From the NCBI RefSeq assembly GCF_013093415.1, contig NZ_JABFBC010000001.1, positions 1,178,001-1,242,000 on the forward strand: a stretch of DNA of 64,000 nucleotides. The letters run 5' to 3'. This document shows, piece after piece, positions 24,283 through 32,553 of this stretch. The stretch's first letter is position 1. Every line of letters begins with the position of its first letter. The notes below the pieces were generated by a model that searched no databases, was not told the origin of the DNA, and saw only the letters and a list, made by a program, of their open reading frames with translations. The stretch is from Halovulum dunhuangense (GTDB lineage: Bacteria > Pseudomonadota > Alphaproteobacteria > Rhodobacterales > Rhodobacteraceae). A program made the translations under genes and the position numbers.

Positions 24283-25860
24283 ATGAAACGAATCCTTCTC
24301 GCGGCGGGTTCGCTGGTGGCGTTGTCCGCCGGGGCCGCCTCTGCCGAATATTCGCTGACCATCCTGCACACCAACGACTTCCACGCCCGGTTCGAGCCGA
24401 TCAGCGCTTATGACAGCACCTGCTCGGAAGAGGACAACACCGCCGGCGAGTGCTTTGGCGGGTCGGCCCGCCTGGTCACGGCGGTGGCCCAGGCGCGGGC
24501 GCGGTCGAACAACTCGATCCTGGTGGATGGTGGCGACCAGTTCCAGGGCACGCTGTTCTACACCTATTACAAGGGTGCGGCCGCGGCCGAGATGATGAAC
24601 AAGATGGGCTATGACGCGATGACCGTGGGCAACCACGAATTCGACGACGGCCCCGAAGTGCTGCGCGGCTTCGTCGATACCGTGGATTTCCCGGTCCTGA
24701 TGTCGAACGCCGACGTGTCGGGCGAGCCGCTGCTGTCGGACGCGATCCAGAAATCCGTGGTGCTCGAGCGGGGCGGCGAGCGGCTGGGCCTGATCGGCCT
24801 GACGCCCATCGATACGCCGGAACTGGCCAGCCCCGGCCGCAACGTGATCTTTACCGAGCCGGCGGACGCCGTGCAGGGCGAGATCGACCGCCTCAAGGCC
24901 GAGGGCGTGAACAAGTTCATCGTCCTCAGCCATTCGGGCTATGGCGTGGACCTGGCGCTGGCCGAAGCCGTGCCAGAGATCGACGTGATCGTGGGCGGCC
25001 ACACCAACACGCTGCTGTCGAACACGCAGGAGCGCGCTGTCGGTCCCTACCCGACGATGGTCGGCACCACCGCGGTAGTCTCTGCCTATGCCTATGGCAA
25101 GTTCCTGGGCGAGCTGAACGTCACCTTCGACGATGACGGCGTGATCACCGAGGCGGTGGGCGAGCCGGTCATCATGGACGCATCGGTCACCGAGGACGTT
25201 GGCACCAAGGCCCGCATCTCCGAGCTTGCCGTGCCGCTCGACGAGATCCGCAACCAGGTCATCGGCGAAAGCGCGGGCCCCATCGAAGGTGACCGCTCGG
25301 TCTGCCGCGTGATGGAATGCGAGATGGGCAACCTGGTGGCAGACGCCATGCTCGAGCGCGTGCGCGACCAGGGCATCCAGATCGCCATCGCCAACTCGGG
25401 CGGCCTGCGCGCGTCGATCGACGCGGGCGAGGTGACCATGGGCGAGGTGCTGACGGTGCTGCCGTTCCAGAACACGCTGTCCACCTTTCAGGTGACCGGC
25501 GAGGAACTTCTCGCCGCCCTCGAGAACGGCGTCAGCCAGGTCGCGGACGTGGCCGGCCGTTTCCCGCAGGTCGCCGGCATGAAGTTCACCTGGAGCGAGG
25601 CCGCCGAACCCGGCAGCCGCATCGTCGAGGCGATGGTGGAAACGGCCCCCGGCAGCTACGAGCCGATCGACCCCGAGGCGACCTATGGCGTGGTGTCGAA
25701 CAACTTCGTGCGCAACGGCGGCGACGGCTACGCGATGTTCGTGAACGCCTCCAACGCCTATGACTTTGGCCCGGACCTGGCCGATGTCACCGCCGAATAC
25801 CTGGCGGCGAACACGCCCTACACCCCGATCGTGACGGGACGCATCACCAAGGCCGAATAA
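24283..25860 (+). CDS. Periplasmic 5'-nucleotidase / UshA-family metallophosphatase
   Basis: 525 residues from ATG 24283 (ACAGGAGATTTTCC upstream). Signal peptide 1-21 ends GAASA. The N-terminal calcineurin-like phosphoesterase domain has LHTNDFHARFEP, VDGGDQFQGT, VGNHEFDDGPE and VGGHTNTLL, covering the two-metal site. The C-terminal 5'-nucleotidase domain has ANSGGLRASIDAGEVTMGEV and VVSNNFVRNGGDGY (substrate-binding aromatic and Gly-rich loops). Role: hydrolysis of nucleotides in the periplasm to release phosphate and nucleosides. It follows the Pho-box-controlled phytase-like gene by 126 nt; co-regulation is likely, and a private promoter is not excluded. Confidence 0.92.
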   Translation: MKRILLAAGSLVALSAGAASAEYSLTILHTNDFHARFEPISAYDSTCSEEDNTAGECFGGSARLVTAVAQARARSNNSILVDGGDQFQGTLFYTYYKGAAAAEMMNKMGYDAMTVGNHEFDDGPEVLRGFVDTVDFPVLMSNADVSGEPLLSDAIQKSVVLERGGERLGLIGLTPIDTPELASPGRNVIFTEPADAVQGEIDRLKAEGVNKFIVLSHSGYGVDLALAEAVPEIDVIVGGHTNTLLSNTQERAVGPYPTMVGTTAVVSAYAYGKFLGELNVTFDDDGVITEAVGEPVIMDASVTEDVGTKARISELAVPLDEIRNQVIGESAGPIEGDRSVCRVMECEMGNLVADAMLERVRDQGIQIAIANSGGLRASIDAGEVTMGEVLTVLPFQNTLSTFQVTGEELLAALENGVSQVADVAGRFPQVAGMKFTWSEAAEPGSRIVEAMVETAPGSYEPIDPEATYGVVSNNFVRNGGDGYAMFVNASNAYDFGPDLADVTAEYLAANTPYTPIVTGRITKAE

Positions 25861-25890
25861 GGCCGGGCGATACCGGATCAAGAAACTGGC

Positions 25891-25917
25891 AAGGGGCGCG
25901 GATCACCGCGCCCCTTT
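25891..25917 (+). terminator. Terminator after the 5'-nucleotidase gene
   Basis: AAGGGGCGCG / CGCGCCCCTT stem with a 6-nt loop (GATCAC... region) followed by T residues, 30 nt after the stop codon. Confidence 0.85.
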
Positions 25918-25936
25918 GCGTTCGGGACATAATCCT

Positions 25937-25963
25937 GGGGTTAGAGCGGGCTTTCTAAGCCCC
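25937..25963. promoter_or_regulatory. Inverted repeat upstream of the PepSY operon
   Basis: GGGGTTAGA (25937-25945) and TCTAAGCCCC (25954-25963) form an imperfect inverted repeat (one unpaired base) in the 130-nt region between the nucleotidase terminator and the PepSY gene. It may be an operator or leader hairpin. An ACATAAT -10-like sequence precedes it at 25927-25933. Confidence 0.35.
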
Positions 25964-26050
25964 GGTCCAATGGCAGGCGGTTACCGCCCGGGGCAGGTGT
26001 TGGCCACCGGCAACCCGCCGGCGCATCGCATCCCTGCAGGAGTTTCCCCG

Positions 26051-26320
26051 ATGAAGCTGAACCACGCACTGCCCGCAATTCTAGTCGCGACAGCCGTCGC
26101 GGCCCCCGCCATGGCAGAGCCCGATTGCGCGGCGGCCGCTGCATCGGCCCAGCCCATGTGGAACGTGGTCAGGTCCTTCGAGGAGGCAGGCGGCGTTGTC
26201 CGGACCGCCAAGGTCACGGACGAGAAATGCTACGAGATCTACGGCACCCGGAACGGCAGGAAGGTCGAGATCCATTTCGACCCCGCGACCGGTGCCGAGC
26301 TCGCGCGCAAGGAGGACTGA
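26051..26320 (+). CDS. Small periplasmic PepSY-domain protein
   Basis: 89 residues from ATG 26051 with AGGAG 10 nt upstream. Residues 1-22 are a Sec signal ending APAMA. The mature part (VVRSFEEAGGVVRTAKVTDEKCYEIYG, RKVEIHFDPATGAEL) is a single PepSY fold; two cysteines at about 25 and 60 could form a disulfide. PepSY proteins are periplasmic and often accompany cytochrome b-type reductases or sensor systems. It is the first gene of a three-gene unit with a cytochrome b561 (3-nt gap) and a membrane-anchored LuxR-type regulator. Confidence 0.85.
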   Translation: MKLNHALPAILVATAVAAPAMAEPDCAAAAASAQPMWNVVRSFEEAGGVVRTAKVTDEKCYEIYGTRNGRKVEIHFDPATGAELARKED

Positions 26321-26323
26321 CCG

Positions 26324-26878
26324 ATGGCTGCGCGCAGCATCACGGCCCCGGAACGCGGGGCCACTGCCGAGGTCAGGGTCTGGGACGTGGTGGTGCGCGT
26401 CTTCCATTGGTCCACGGTCACCCTGTTCACGCTGGCCTACCTGATCGAGAAGCCGCGCGACCTGCACGAGGCGCTGGGCTACACGCTGATGGCGATCCTC
26501 TCCGTGCGCATCGTCTGGGGCTTCGTCGGCACCCGCCACGCCCGCTTCACGGATTTCGTGCCCTCGCCGCGCCGTTTCATGGACTATGTCCGGGACATGA
26601 TGGCCGGGCGCGAACGGCGCTGTCTGGGCCACAACCCGGCCGGTGGCGCGATGGTGGTCGCGCTGATGCTGGTGCTGGCAGGCATTGGCCTGAGCGGCTG
26701 GATCATGGGGCTCGACCGCTTCTGGGGCGCCGACTGGGCGGAGGAGTTGCACGAAGGTCTGGTCACGGTCGCGGTTGTGCTGGTCGCAGCCCATGTGTCG
26801 GGCGTCGTCTATGCCAGCCTGCGGCATGGCGAGAACCTTGTCCGGTCGATGTGGACGGGTCTAAAGTCGAGGGAATGA
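26324..26878 (+). CDS. Cytochrome b561-type membrane di-heme protein
   Basis: 184 residues, four membrane helices. Four histidines are placed as bis-heme ligands: H28 (RVFHWS), H48 (DLHEALGY), H143 (ELHEGL) and H157 (VAAHVSG). This matches the bacterial cytochrome b/b6 (b561) family that moves electrons between quinone and periplasmic partners; the first helix pair is preceded by the typical VWDVVVRVFHW. It starts 3 nt after the PepSY stop, so the pair is surely co-expressed. With PepSY beside it and a membrane-bound HTH protein after it, a role in sensing or relaying periplasmic redox state is possible but inferred. Confidence 0.9.
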   Translation: MAARSITAPERGATAEVRVWDVVVRVFHWSTVTLFTLAYLIEKPRDLHEALGYTLMAILSVRIVWGFVGTRHARFTDFVPSPRRFMDYVRDMMAGRERRCLGHNPAGGAMVVALMLVLAGIGLSGWIMGLDRFWGADWAEELHEGLVTVAVVLVAAHVSGVVYASLRHGENLVRSMWTGLKSRE

Positions 26879-26903
26879 TCCCTGACCGACGCGGACCTTC
26901 CTG

Positions 26904-27401
26904 ATGCAGACCGGTGCGGATGCCGAAAGACGTCGGACCTTCGTGATCGCTGCCCTCGTCCTGTTCCTGTGCGGCGCGGCGTTTCTGATCGACGCGCTTT
27001 CCGAACTGGGCGAGGGCATCCACGCCATGACGGAACTGGTGACCGTCGCGCTGCTCTGGGGTGGTGCGGCGATCACCGTCGCCGGATATTTTCGCACCCT
27101 GCGCCGCAACGCGGCCGTCGAGCGCCAGCTCGACGCGGTCCGGGGCGCGTTCCAGGCGGTGCTCGACCGCCATTTCGACGAATGGAGCCTGACCCCGTCC
27201 GAGCGGGATGTGGCGCTTCTGTCGATCAAGGGCCTGTCGATCCCACAGATCGCGGCACTGCGCAACACGCGCGAGGGCACGATCAAGGCCCAGAACGCCG
27301 CCGTCTATCGCAAGGCGGGTGTCTCGGGCCGGGCAGAGCTGCTGAGCCTGTTCATCGAGGAAATCGCCTCGGGGCTGTCACCTGGCGACAGCCGGGCCTG
27401 A
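26904..27401 (+). CDS. Membrane-anchored LuxR-type HTH regulator
   Basis: 165 residues. Two N-terminal membrane helices (about 12-32 and 43-63) are followed by a helical linker and a LuxR/GerE-type HTH (about 98-160): LTPSERDVALLSIKGLSIPQIAALRNTREGTIK with AVYRKAGVSGRAEL, close to the family pattern. No receiver or ligand-binding domain is present, so signal input must come through the membrane part or a partner. It begins 25 nt after the cytochrome gene; the ribosome binding site is weak (GGACCTTCC). Transcriptional control of its own operon or of redox genes is a reasonable inference. DNA-bound regulators held in the membrane are uncommon in this family. Confidence 0.82.
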   Translation: MQTGADAERRRTFVIAALVLFLCGAAFLIDALSELGEGIHAMTELVTVALLWGGAAITVAGYFRTLRRNAAVERQLDAVRGAFQAVLDRHFDEWSLTPSERDVALLSIKGLSIPQIAALRNTREGTIKAQNAAVYRKAGVSGRAELLSLFIEEIASGLSPGDSRA

Positions 27402-27410
27402 GCCGCCCGC

Positions 27411-27439
27411 TTGCCCGTGGCGGCTGTGCCGCCTATCTC
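27411..27439 (+). promoter_or_regulatory. Promoter of a leaderless SRAP mRNA
   Basis: TTGCCC (27411-27416), a 17-bp spacer and TATCTC (27434-27439). The -10 hexamer ends 6 nt before the ATG at 27446, so transcription would begin at or next to the start codon. This agrees with the lack of any ribosome binding site in front of the gene. Confidence 0.5.
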
Positions 27440-27445
27440 TGCACC

Positions 27446-28123
27446 ATGTGCGGACGCTTCACCCTGACCGCGCCGGTCGCGGCGCTCGAAACCCTGTTCG
27501 AGGCCGAGGCGGGGGATGTGACGGACATGCCCCGGCACAATATCTGCCCGACGCAGGACATCGCCGTGGTCGTGGCCCATGCGGGCGCGCGCCACATCGT
27601 GCCGATGCGCTGGGGCTTCATCCCGCGCTGGTACAAGACCCCGTCGGACGGCCCGCTGCTGATCAACGCCCGGTCCGAGACCATCGCCGGGAAGCCCGCC
27701 TTTCGCGACGCCTGCCGCACCCGGCGCTGCCTGATCCCGGCGAGCGGCTTCTACGAATGGACCGCCACCGCCGGCAAGGGCAAGGAACCGTGGTATATCC
27801 ATCCCGCCGCACCCGATGATGGCGTGATCGCCTTTGCAGGGGTCTGGCAAAGCTGGACCGCGCCGGAGGGCAAGCGGCTGGTGACCGCCGCCATCGTGAC
27901 GACGGCCGCGAACGAAAGCCTGGCCCCCGTGCATCACCGCATGCCCGTGATCGTCGCGCCCGAGGACTGGGCGCTCTGGCTGGGCGAGGCGGGGAAGGGG
28001 GCGGCCACGCTGATGCGCCCCGCGCCCGAGGATCTGCTGACCCGGCACCGGGTGTCCACACGGGTGAACGGGATGAAGGCCGAGGATCCCGAACTGATCG
28101 CGCCGCTGCCCGCTACTGCGTGA
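27446..28123 (+). CDS. SOS response-associated peptidase family protein (SRAP, YedK/HMCES)
   Basis: 225 residues beginning MCGRF, where Cys2 becomes the catalytic N-terminal residue after Met removal. It also has the conserved NARSET, CLIPASGFYEW and HHRMPV motifs, so the active-site Asn, Glu and His are all present. YedK/HMCES proteins crosslink to abasic sites in single-stranded DNA and shield them during replication. The start is fixed by the need for Cys2. There is no ribosome binding site, and a promoter 6 nt away suggests a leaderless mRNA. Its last 11 nt overlap the convergent Zn-ribbon gene. Confidence 0.93.
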   Translation: MCGRFTLTAPVAALETLFEAEAGDVTDMPRHNICPTQDIAVVVAHAGARHIVPMRWGFIPRWYKTPSDGPLLINARSETIAGKPAFRDACRTRRCLIPASGFYEWTATAGKGKEPWYIHPAAPDDGVIAFAGVWQSWTAPEGKRLVTAAIVTTAANESLAPVHHRMPVIVAPEDWALWLGEAGKGAATLMRPAPEDLLTRHRVSTRVNGMKAEDPELIAPLPATA

Positions 28124-29234
28124 CGGCGACGACATAGCCCACGGCGGCCGCAACCGTCACCAGCAGCACCACCGCCACCGCGATCTTCCAGGCCGACCAG
28201 GGGCGTTCCCCCTGCACGGCGCCGGTGCGCGCGTTGACCACGAACCGATAGGTCTGGCCGTTGTACTTGTAGGCGGCCAGCCACACGGGCAGCAGCACAT
28301 GCTTGAAGGTCAGCCCGGAGATGTCCGTTTCCACCCGGCCGATCTGCTGCCGGTCGCCGCCGATATCGAAGCGGATGTCGCGGCGGATCTGCGCCTCCAT
28401 GATGGCGCGGGCCTCGGCATAGCCCTCTTCCAGCGGCACCTGGTAGGCCTCGGCCCGGAAGCCGGCCAGGTATTCCGGCGCATAGGGCATGAGCCCGTGC
28501 AGATCCCACGGCGCCAGCGCGTCGGTGTACTGCTTTGGCAGGCTGCGCGAGGCCAGCACCAGCACGTCGTCGAAGAACCGCGCCACGCGCCCCGATACAG
28601 GCGTCCAGCGGACCTTGGCCACCTGTTGCGACCGCGTCTGCGGCTTGCCGTTGACCATGACGCGGACCATCCGCGTCTCGTGATGGACGATGCCGCGCTG
28701 CCCGGTGTAGCGGGTCTTCGTGTCCGCGTCATAGGTCCAGTAGGGGACATAGATGCCCTGCATCCGGCGCCCCTTGCGGGCATAGTCGGTCAGGCCCGAG
28801 GGGGCGAACCACAGCCGGCCCAGCCAGCGGGTCATCGCGTCCCGCGCCTCGCGCTCGGTCAGCAGGAAGGGCAGGACGCCGCGCGGCTTGATGTGGCGGT
28901 GGGTGCCGGTGTCGGTCACCACCGGCGTCGCGCAGAAGGGGCATTCGGCCGCGTGGGTGTCCGGGTCGAACTCGACCTGCGCGCCGCAGGACGGGCAGGA
29001 GGAAACGCGCGTCTCCTCCATCTCGGCCTCGGGCAGTGTCCTGTCCACGGCGGCGGCGAAGTCCTGTTCGGCCAGTGTCTTCGCGCCGCCCCAGGGGCCG
29101 CTCGCCTCGCCCTCGATCTCCTGCTCGGCGCCGCAATGGTCGCAATGCAGAAGGGTGGTTCCGGGCAGGTAGCGCAGGTCCGACCCGCAGGTGGGGCAGG
29201 GGAAGCGGTGTTCCTCGATCCGGGCTTCGGTCAT
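28113..29234 (-). CDS. Zn-ribbon membrane protein of the TelA/SPFH operon
   Basis: 373 residues. The N terminus carries two or three treble-clef/Zn-ribbon knuckles: CPTCG (13-17) with CDHCG, and CPSCG with CPFC. A central soluble domain (~125-330) contains GIYVPYWTYDADTKTRYTGQRG and PEYLAGFRAEAYQVPLEEGY, and one membrane helix lies at the C terminus (~347-368). Relatives are often misnamed primosomal protein N'/replication factor Y because of the zinc fingers, but no helicase motifs exist. It is the last gene of a minus-strand operon that contains SPFH and TelA-like genes, pointing to a membrane or envelope-stress role. Confidence 0.8.
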   Translation of the reverse strand: MTEARIEEHRFPCPTCGSDLRYLPGTTLLHCDHCGAEQEIEGEASGPWGGAKTLAEQDFAAAVDRTLPEAEMEETRVSSCPSCGAQVEFDPDTHAAECPFCATPVVTDTGTHRHIKPRGVLPFLLTEREARDAMTRWLGRLWFAPSGLTDYARKGRRMQGIYVPYWTYDADTKTRYTGQRGIVHHETRMVRVMVNGKPQTRSQQVAKVRWTPVSGRVARFFDDVLVLASRSLPKQYTDALAPWDLHGLMPYAPEYLAGFRAEAYQVPLEEGYAEARAIMEAQIRRDIRFDIGGDRQQIGRVETDISGLTFKHVLLPVWLAAYKYNGQTYRFVVNARTGAVQGERPWSAWKIAVAVVLLVTVAAAVGYVVAVTQ

Positions 29235-29251
29235 ATCGGGAAGGCGATCCC

Positions 29252-30361
29252 TCAGTCTGCGGGCGGCGGGGGCGGCGGCATCACGGTGAAGAGCTGCGCA
29301 AGCTCGTTCACCTCTCCGGCGCGCTGCCAGCCGTCAAGCCCCTGCGTCCATACATGCGTCTCGCGGGTGAGCGCGCCCTGTGCCGCCATCTTGCCCAGAT
29401 CCGCGCGACTGAACGGGCCCTGCGTCTGGCCGCCGCTGGCGATGTGCCACACCTTCTCGACCGGGGGCGGCGGCGGGGCGGCCTGTCCGGGCGACTGGCC
29501 CCAGGCGCCGGGCTGGCCCATCATCTGCCCCGCCATCGCCATGCCCATGCCCGCCCCAAGACCCGCGGCCATGCCGCCGCCCGCCGGGTTCCCGGCGGCA
29601 TCGGTCATCGCCTCGGCGGCGGAGAACTGGGTGTAGCGGCTCAGGTCGCCCACGATCCCCATCGAGGTCCGCTTGTCGAGCGCCTTCTCCACCGCCTCGG
29701 GCAGCGAGATGTTCTCGATGTAGAAGGCGGGCAGCGCGATGCCGTATTCCGCCAGAAGCGGCGAGACGCGATCGGCGATCAGCTTGCCCAGGTCATGGGT
29801 ATTGGCCGCCATGTCCAGCACCGGGATCCCCGAAGAGGCGATCACCTGCCCGAACTTCGCGACGATGATGTTGCGGATCTGGTAGCTGATCTCGTCGGTT
29901 GTGAACTCGCCGTCGGTGCCCACGATCTCGCGCAGGAACAGGGCGGGGTCGATCACCCGCATCGTGTAGGTGCCGAAGGCGCGGATGCGCACCGGGCCGA
30001 ATTCCGGATCGCGGCACATGATCGGGTTCTTGGTGCCCCATTTCAGGTCCTGGAACCGGGTCGTGTTGACGAAATAGACCTCGGACTTGAAGGGCGAGTT
30101 GAAGCCGTGATCCCAGTGCTGAAGCGTGGTCAGGATCGGCATGTTGTTGGTCTCGAGCATGTAGAGACCGGGGGTAAAGACGTCCGCAAGCTGGCCCTCG
30201 TGCACGAAGACGGCGGCCTGCCCCTCGCGCACGGTCAGCTTGGCGCCGTACTTGATCGCGTTGCCCCGCCGCTCGAAGCGCCAGACCAGCGTGTCGCGGG
30301 TGTCGTCGGTCCATTCGATGACGTCGATGAACTCGCCGGAAATGAAATCGAACAATGCCAT
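29252..30361 (-). CDS. SPFH-domain protein with C-terminal GYF_2 domain (YdjI-like)
   Basis: 369 residues. Residues ~1-270 form an SPFH/virion-core-like domain (GEFIDVIEW at the N terminus, KYGAKLTVREGQAAVFVHEGQ, FKSEVYFVNTTRFQDLKWGT), the type seen in B. subtilis YdjI. A Gly/Ala/Met/Pro-rich linker (~270-305) leads to a GYF_2/DUF4339 domain (VWHIASGGQTQGPFSRADLGKMAAQG, THVWTQGLDGWQRAG) that usually binds proline-rich peptides. YdjI-type SPFH proteins form membrane-linked assemblies with zinc-ribbon partners; the Zn-ribbon gene is next, 17 nt downstream. Start ATG 30361. Confidence 0.87.
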   Translation of the reverse strand: MALFDFISGEFIDVIEWTDDTRDTLVWRFERRGNAIKYGAKLTVREGQAAVFVHEGQLADVFTPGLYMLETNNMPILTTLQHWDHGFNSPFKSEVYFVNTTRFQDLKWGTKNPIMCRDPEFGPVRIRAFGTYTMRVIDPALFLREIVGTDGEFTTDEISYQIRNIIVAKFGQVIASSGIPVLDMAANTHDLGKLIADRVSPLLAEYGIALPAFYIENISLPEAVEKALDKRTSMGIVGDLSRYTQFSAAEAMTDAAGNPAGGGMAAGLGAGMGMAMAGQMMGQPGAWGQSPGQAAPPPPPVEKVWHIASGGQTQGPFSRADLGKMAAQGALTRETHVWTQGLDGWQRAGEVNELAQLFTVMPPPPPPAD

Positions 30362-30382
30362 CGGTTCTTCTCCCGTGCTGTC

Positions 30383-31318
30383 CTACGACCCCGAGGCGGG
30401 GTCCGTTACCAGTCTGGCGCCGCTGGCCCGCGCCGCGTCGCGCGCGATTGCGGGCAGTAGCGGGCGTGCCTGCTGCAATGTAATGCCCGCCCGCAGGCGC
30501 CGATCATAGAGCATCCTGAGCAGTATCTCGTCATGTGTCGTCAGCAGCGCGAATTCCTCGTCGTCGTTGAATATCGAGGGCCGCACCGTGGGGCTGTCGT
30601 TCAGAAGCCCCAGCGCCTGCGTCATCTCTTCATGGAAGCAGGAGCGGCGCAAGATGCCGCGATGCTCGGCCTTGATCAGCGCGACAGCGACGGCGATGCC
30701 CCCGTTGCGCCGGTCCGGACCGAAGACGCTGGCGGAACAGAGCAGCGCGGGGGGCGAGTTCTCCAGATCCACGGCGACCTGGACAGGCAGATCCTCCTGC
30801 GCGCGGATGCGCTGTGCCATGGCTCTCTGCTCGTCGCGCGCAAGCACGAGGACGAGGAAGTTGATCTCGCCATCGGGCACATAGCGGATATCGAGCCCGG
30901 TGAGCCTGCGATACCGCCGCAGCAGGTCCTGGACCTCGGCCATGTCGTCGGCACGCTGATCCTCGGCAACGCTTTCGCCAAAGATGACGCCGACCCGGAC
31001 CGGCCCTTCCCAGCGGGTCAGCGGGATGGCGGCTGCGGTCTGTTCGGGCCGCCGGCCGGTCTGGCTGAACTCGGAGACGAAGGCGATGTCGGCGAAATTC
31101 CGGGTCAGCAGCGACAGGCTGAGCGGCGCGTCGGACGGCGTTGCGTCCGTCCGCAGCCCGCCGGCATTCTCGATGGCGCGGGCGGTATCCGCGTAAAGCC
31201 CCTCCAGCGCGGGTCCGCGAAGGTCCGGCGCAACCGGTTCCGGCGCGCAGGCGGACAGCGCTGCAAGTGCCGCCGCGCCGCACAGGTGGCGCGACGTCGT
31301 GAAGGGGGTCCGGATCAT
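30383..31318 (-). CDS. DUF2927 lipoprotein
   Basis: 311 residues from ATG 31318; the frame is open upstream, but that part is inside the TelA-like gene. The signal peptide ends in the lipobox LSAC, predicting a lipid-anchored protein. The DUF2927 region (~60-290) has NFADIAFVSEFSQ, LTRWEGPVRVGVIFG, and a CFHEEMTQALGLLNDS segment. The HEEMTQ stretch followed by DDEEF resembles a zinc-metalloprotease-like HE..Q motif, which is suggestive only. It starts 5 nt after the TelA-like stop and sits inside the six-gene stress operon, giving that operon an outer-envelope component. Confidence 0.82.
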   Translation of the reverse strand: MIRTPFTTSRHLCGAAALAALSACAPEPVAPDLRGPALEGLYADTARAIENAGGLRTDATPSDAPLSLSLLTRNFADIAFVSEFSQTGRRPEQTAAAIPLTRWEGPVRVGVIFGESVAEDQRADDMAEVQDLLRRYRRLTGLDIRYVPDGEINFLVLVLARDEQRAMAQRIRAQEDLPVQVAVDLENSPPALLCSASVFGPDRRNGGIAVAVALIKAEHRGILRRSCFHEEMTQALGLLNDSPTVRPSIFNDDEEFALLTTHDEILLRMLYDRRLRAGITLQQARPLLPAIARDAARASGARLVTDPASGS

Positions 31319-31323
31319 CGGCC

Positions 31324-32517
31324 CTATGCGTCTGGCACGGTGCCGCCGATCGTTGCGCCGGGCTTGTCGGACCGGGCGCGGGCGGCCGCGAGGGTGGTCT
31401 TCAGCTCCGCCTCCATCGCGATCAGCTCCTTCTCGGCCTCGGAGCGGCGTTTCTTGCCCTCGTCGGCGATGGCAAGGCTTTCCTCGATCGTTGCGATCAG
31501 GTCCGAATTGGCCTTCTTGATCGCCTCGATGTCGAAGACGCCGCGCTCCATCTCCTTGCGGATCTCGGCGTTGGCGGTCTTGAGGTTGGCGGCGTTGGCG
31601 GTCAGCAGCTCGTTTGTCAGGTCGGTCGCCTCGCGCACCGCGCCCGCCGCCTCGCGCGAGCGGTGGATCGTCACCGCCTGGGCGAGCTGCGTTTCCCACA
31701 GCGGCACGGTGTTGACCAGGGTGGAGTTGATCTTGGTGACCAGGCTCTTGTCGTTCTCCTGTACCAGCCGGATCGAGGGCAGGGACTGCATGGTGACCTG
31801 GCGCGTCAGCTTCAGGTCGTGCACGCGGCGTTCCAGGTCGTCGCGGGCGGCCCGCAGGTCGCGCAGCTCCTGCGCCCTGAGCACGCCCTCGTTCTCGGGC
31901 GCCTCGGCGACCTCGTGCTCCTTGCGGGGGATGTCCTCGGCGTCGAGGCGGCGGATCTTTTCCTCACCGGCCGCGATGTAGAGCGCCAGCTCGTCATAGA
32001 ATTCGAGCGTCTTCTCGTAGAGCTTGTCGAGCGACTTGATGTCCTTCAGCAGCACATGCTCATGGGTGAGCAGGTTTTCGGTGATGCGGTCGATCTGGCC
32101 CTGCACAGATTCGTATCGCGCCATGAACTCGGCCATGGGCTTCGTCTTGCCCAGAAGCCGTTCCCACCAGCTGAGCTTGCGGTTCGGGTCCAGTTCCGAC
32201 ACCGAGAAGCCCCGGATCGAGGTCACGATCTCGCGCAGGCTGGCGCCGGCGGGGCCGGTGTCCTTGTTCTTGACCCCTTGCAGCATCTCCTGGCTGATGA
32301 CCTGCAACTCGGCCTGCGCCTTCGATCCGAACTGGATGATCGACTGCGTGTTGCCGACATCCAGTTCCGCGATGCGCCGCTCGATCTCGGCCCTGGTCGC
32401 CTCGTCGGCCTGCTCGATCGGCACCAGCTCTCCCCTCGGCTCGGGCAACAGGGCGCGGGTCACGTCCTCTACCTCGTTCAGCGCGTCTTGTGCCCGGCTG
32501 CGAACATCTTCTGACAT
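31324..32517 (-). CDS. TelA-family toxic anion resistance protein
   Basis: 397 residues, almost wholly helical. Family marks include QSIIQFGSKAQAELQVISQEML near the N terminus, a WWERLLGKTKPMAEFMARYESVQGQID segment and LTRQVTMQSLPSIRLVQENDKSLV in the middle. TelA/KlaA proteins are linked to tellurite and cell-envelope stress tolerance and form complexes with XpaC-like and SPFH partners; the mechanism is not settled. It sits between XpaC-like (36 nt upstream) and DUF2927 (5 nt downstream). Start ATG 32517. Confidence 0.92.
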   Translation of the reverse strand: MSEDVRSRAQDALNEVEDVTRALLPEPRGELVPIEQADEATRAEIERRIAELDVGNTQSIIQFGSKAQAELQVISQEMLQGVKNKDTGPAGASLREIVTSIRGFSVSELDPNRKLSWWERLLGKTKPMAEFMARYESVQGQIDRITENLLTHEHVLLKDIKSLDKLYEKTLEFYDELALYIAAGEEKIRRLDAEDIPRKEHEVAEAPENEGVLRAQELRDLRAARDDLERRVHDLKLTRQVTMQSLPSIRLVQENDKSLVTKINSTLVNTVPLWETQLAQAVTIHRSREAAGAVREATDLTNELLTANAANLKTANAEIRKEMERGVFDIEAIKKANSDLIATIEESLAIADEGKKRRSEAEKELIAMEAELKTTLAAARARSDKPGATIGGTVPDA

Positions 32518-32553
32518 ATGCCTTTCCCCTCTCCGTTCATGGCGCGGCAGCCG

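Noticed and set aside
28113-29234. Primosomal protein N' / replication factor Y
   Set aside because: Only the zinc ribbons recall PriA; no helicase motif exists and a membrane helix is present at the C terminus.
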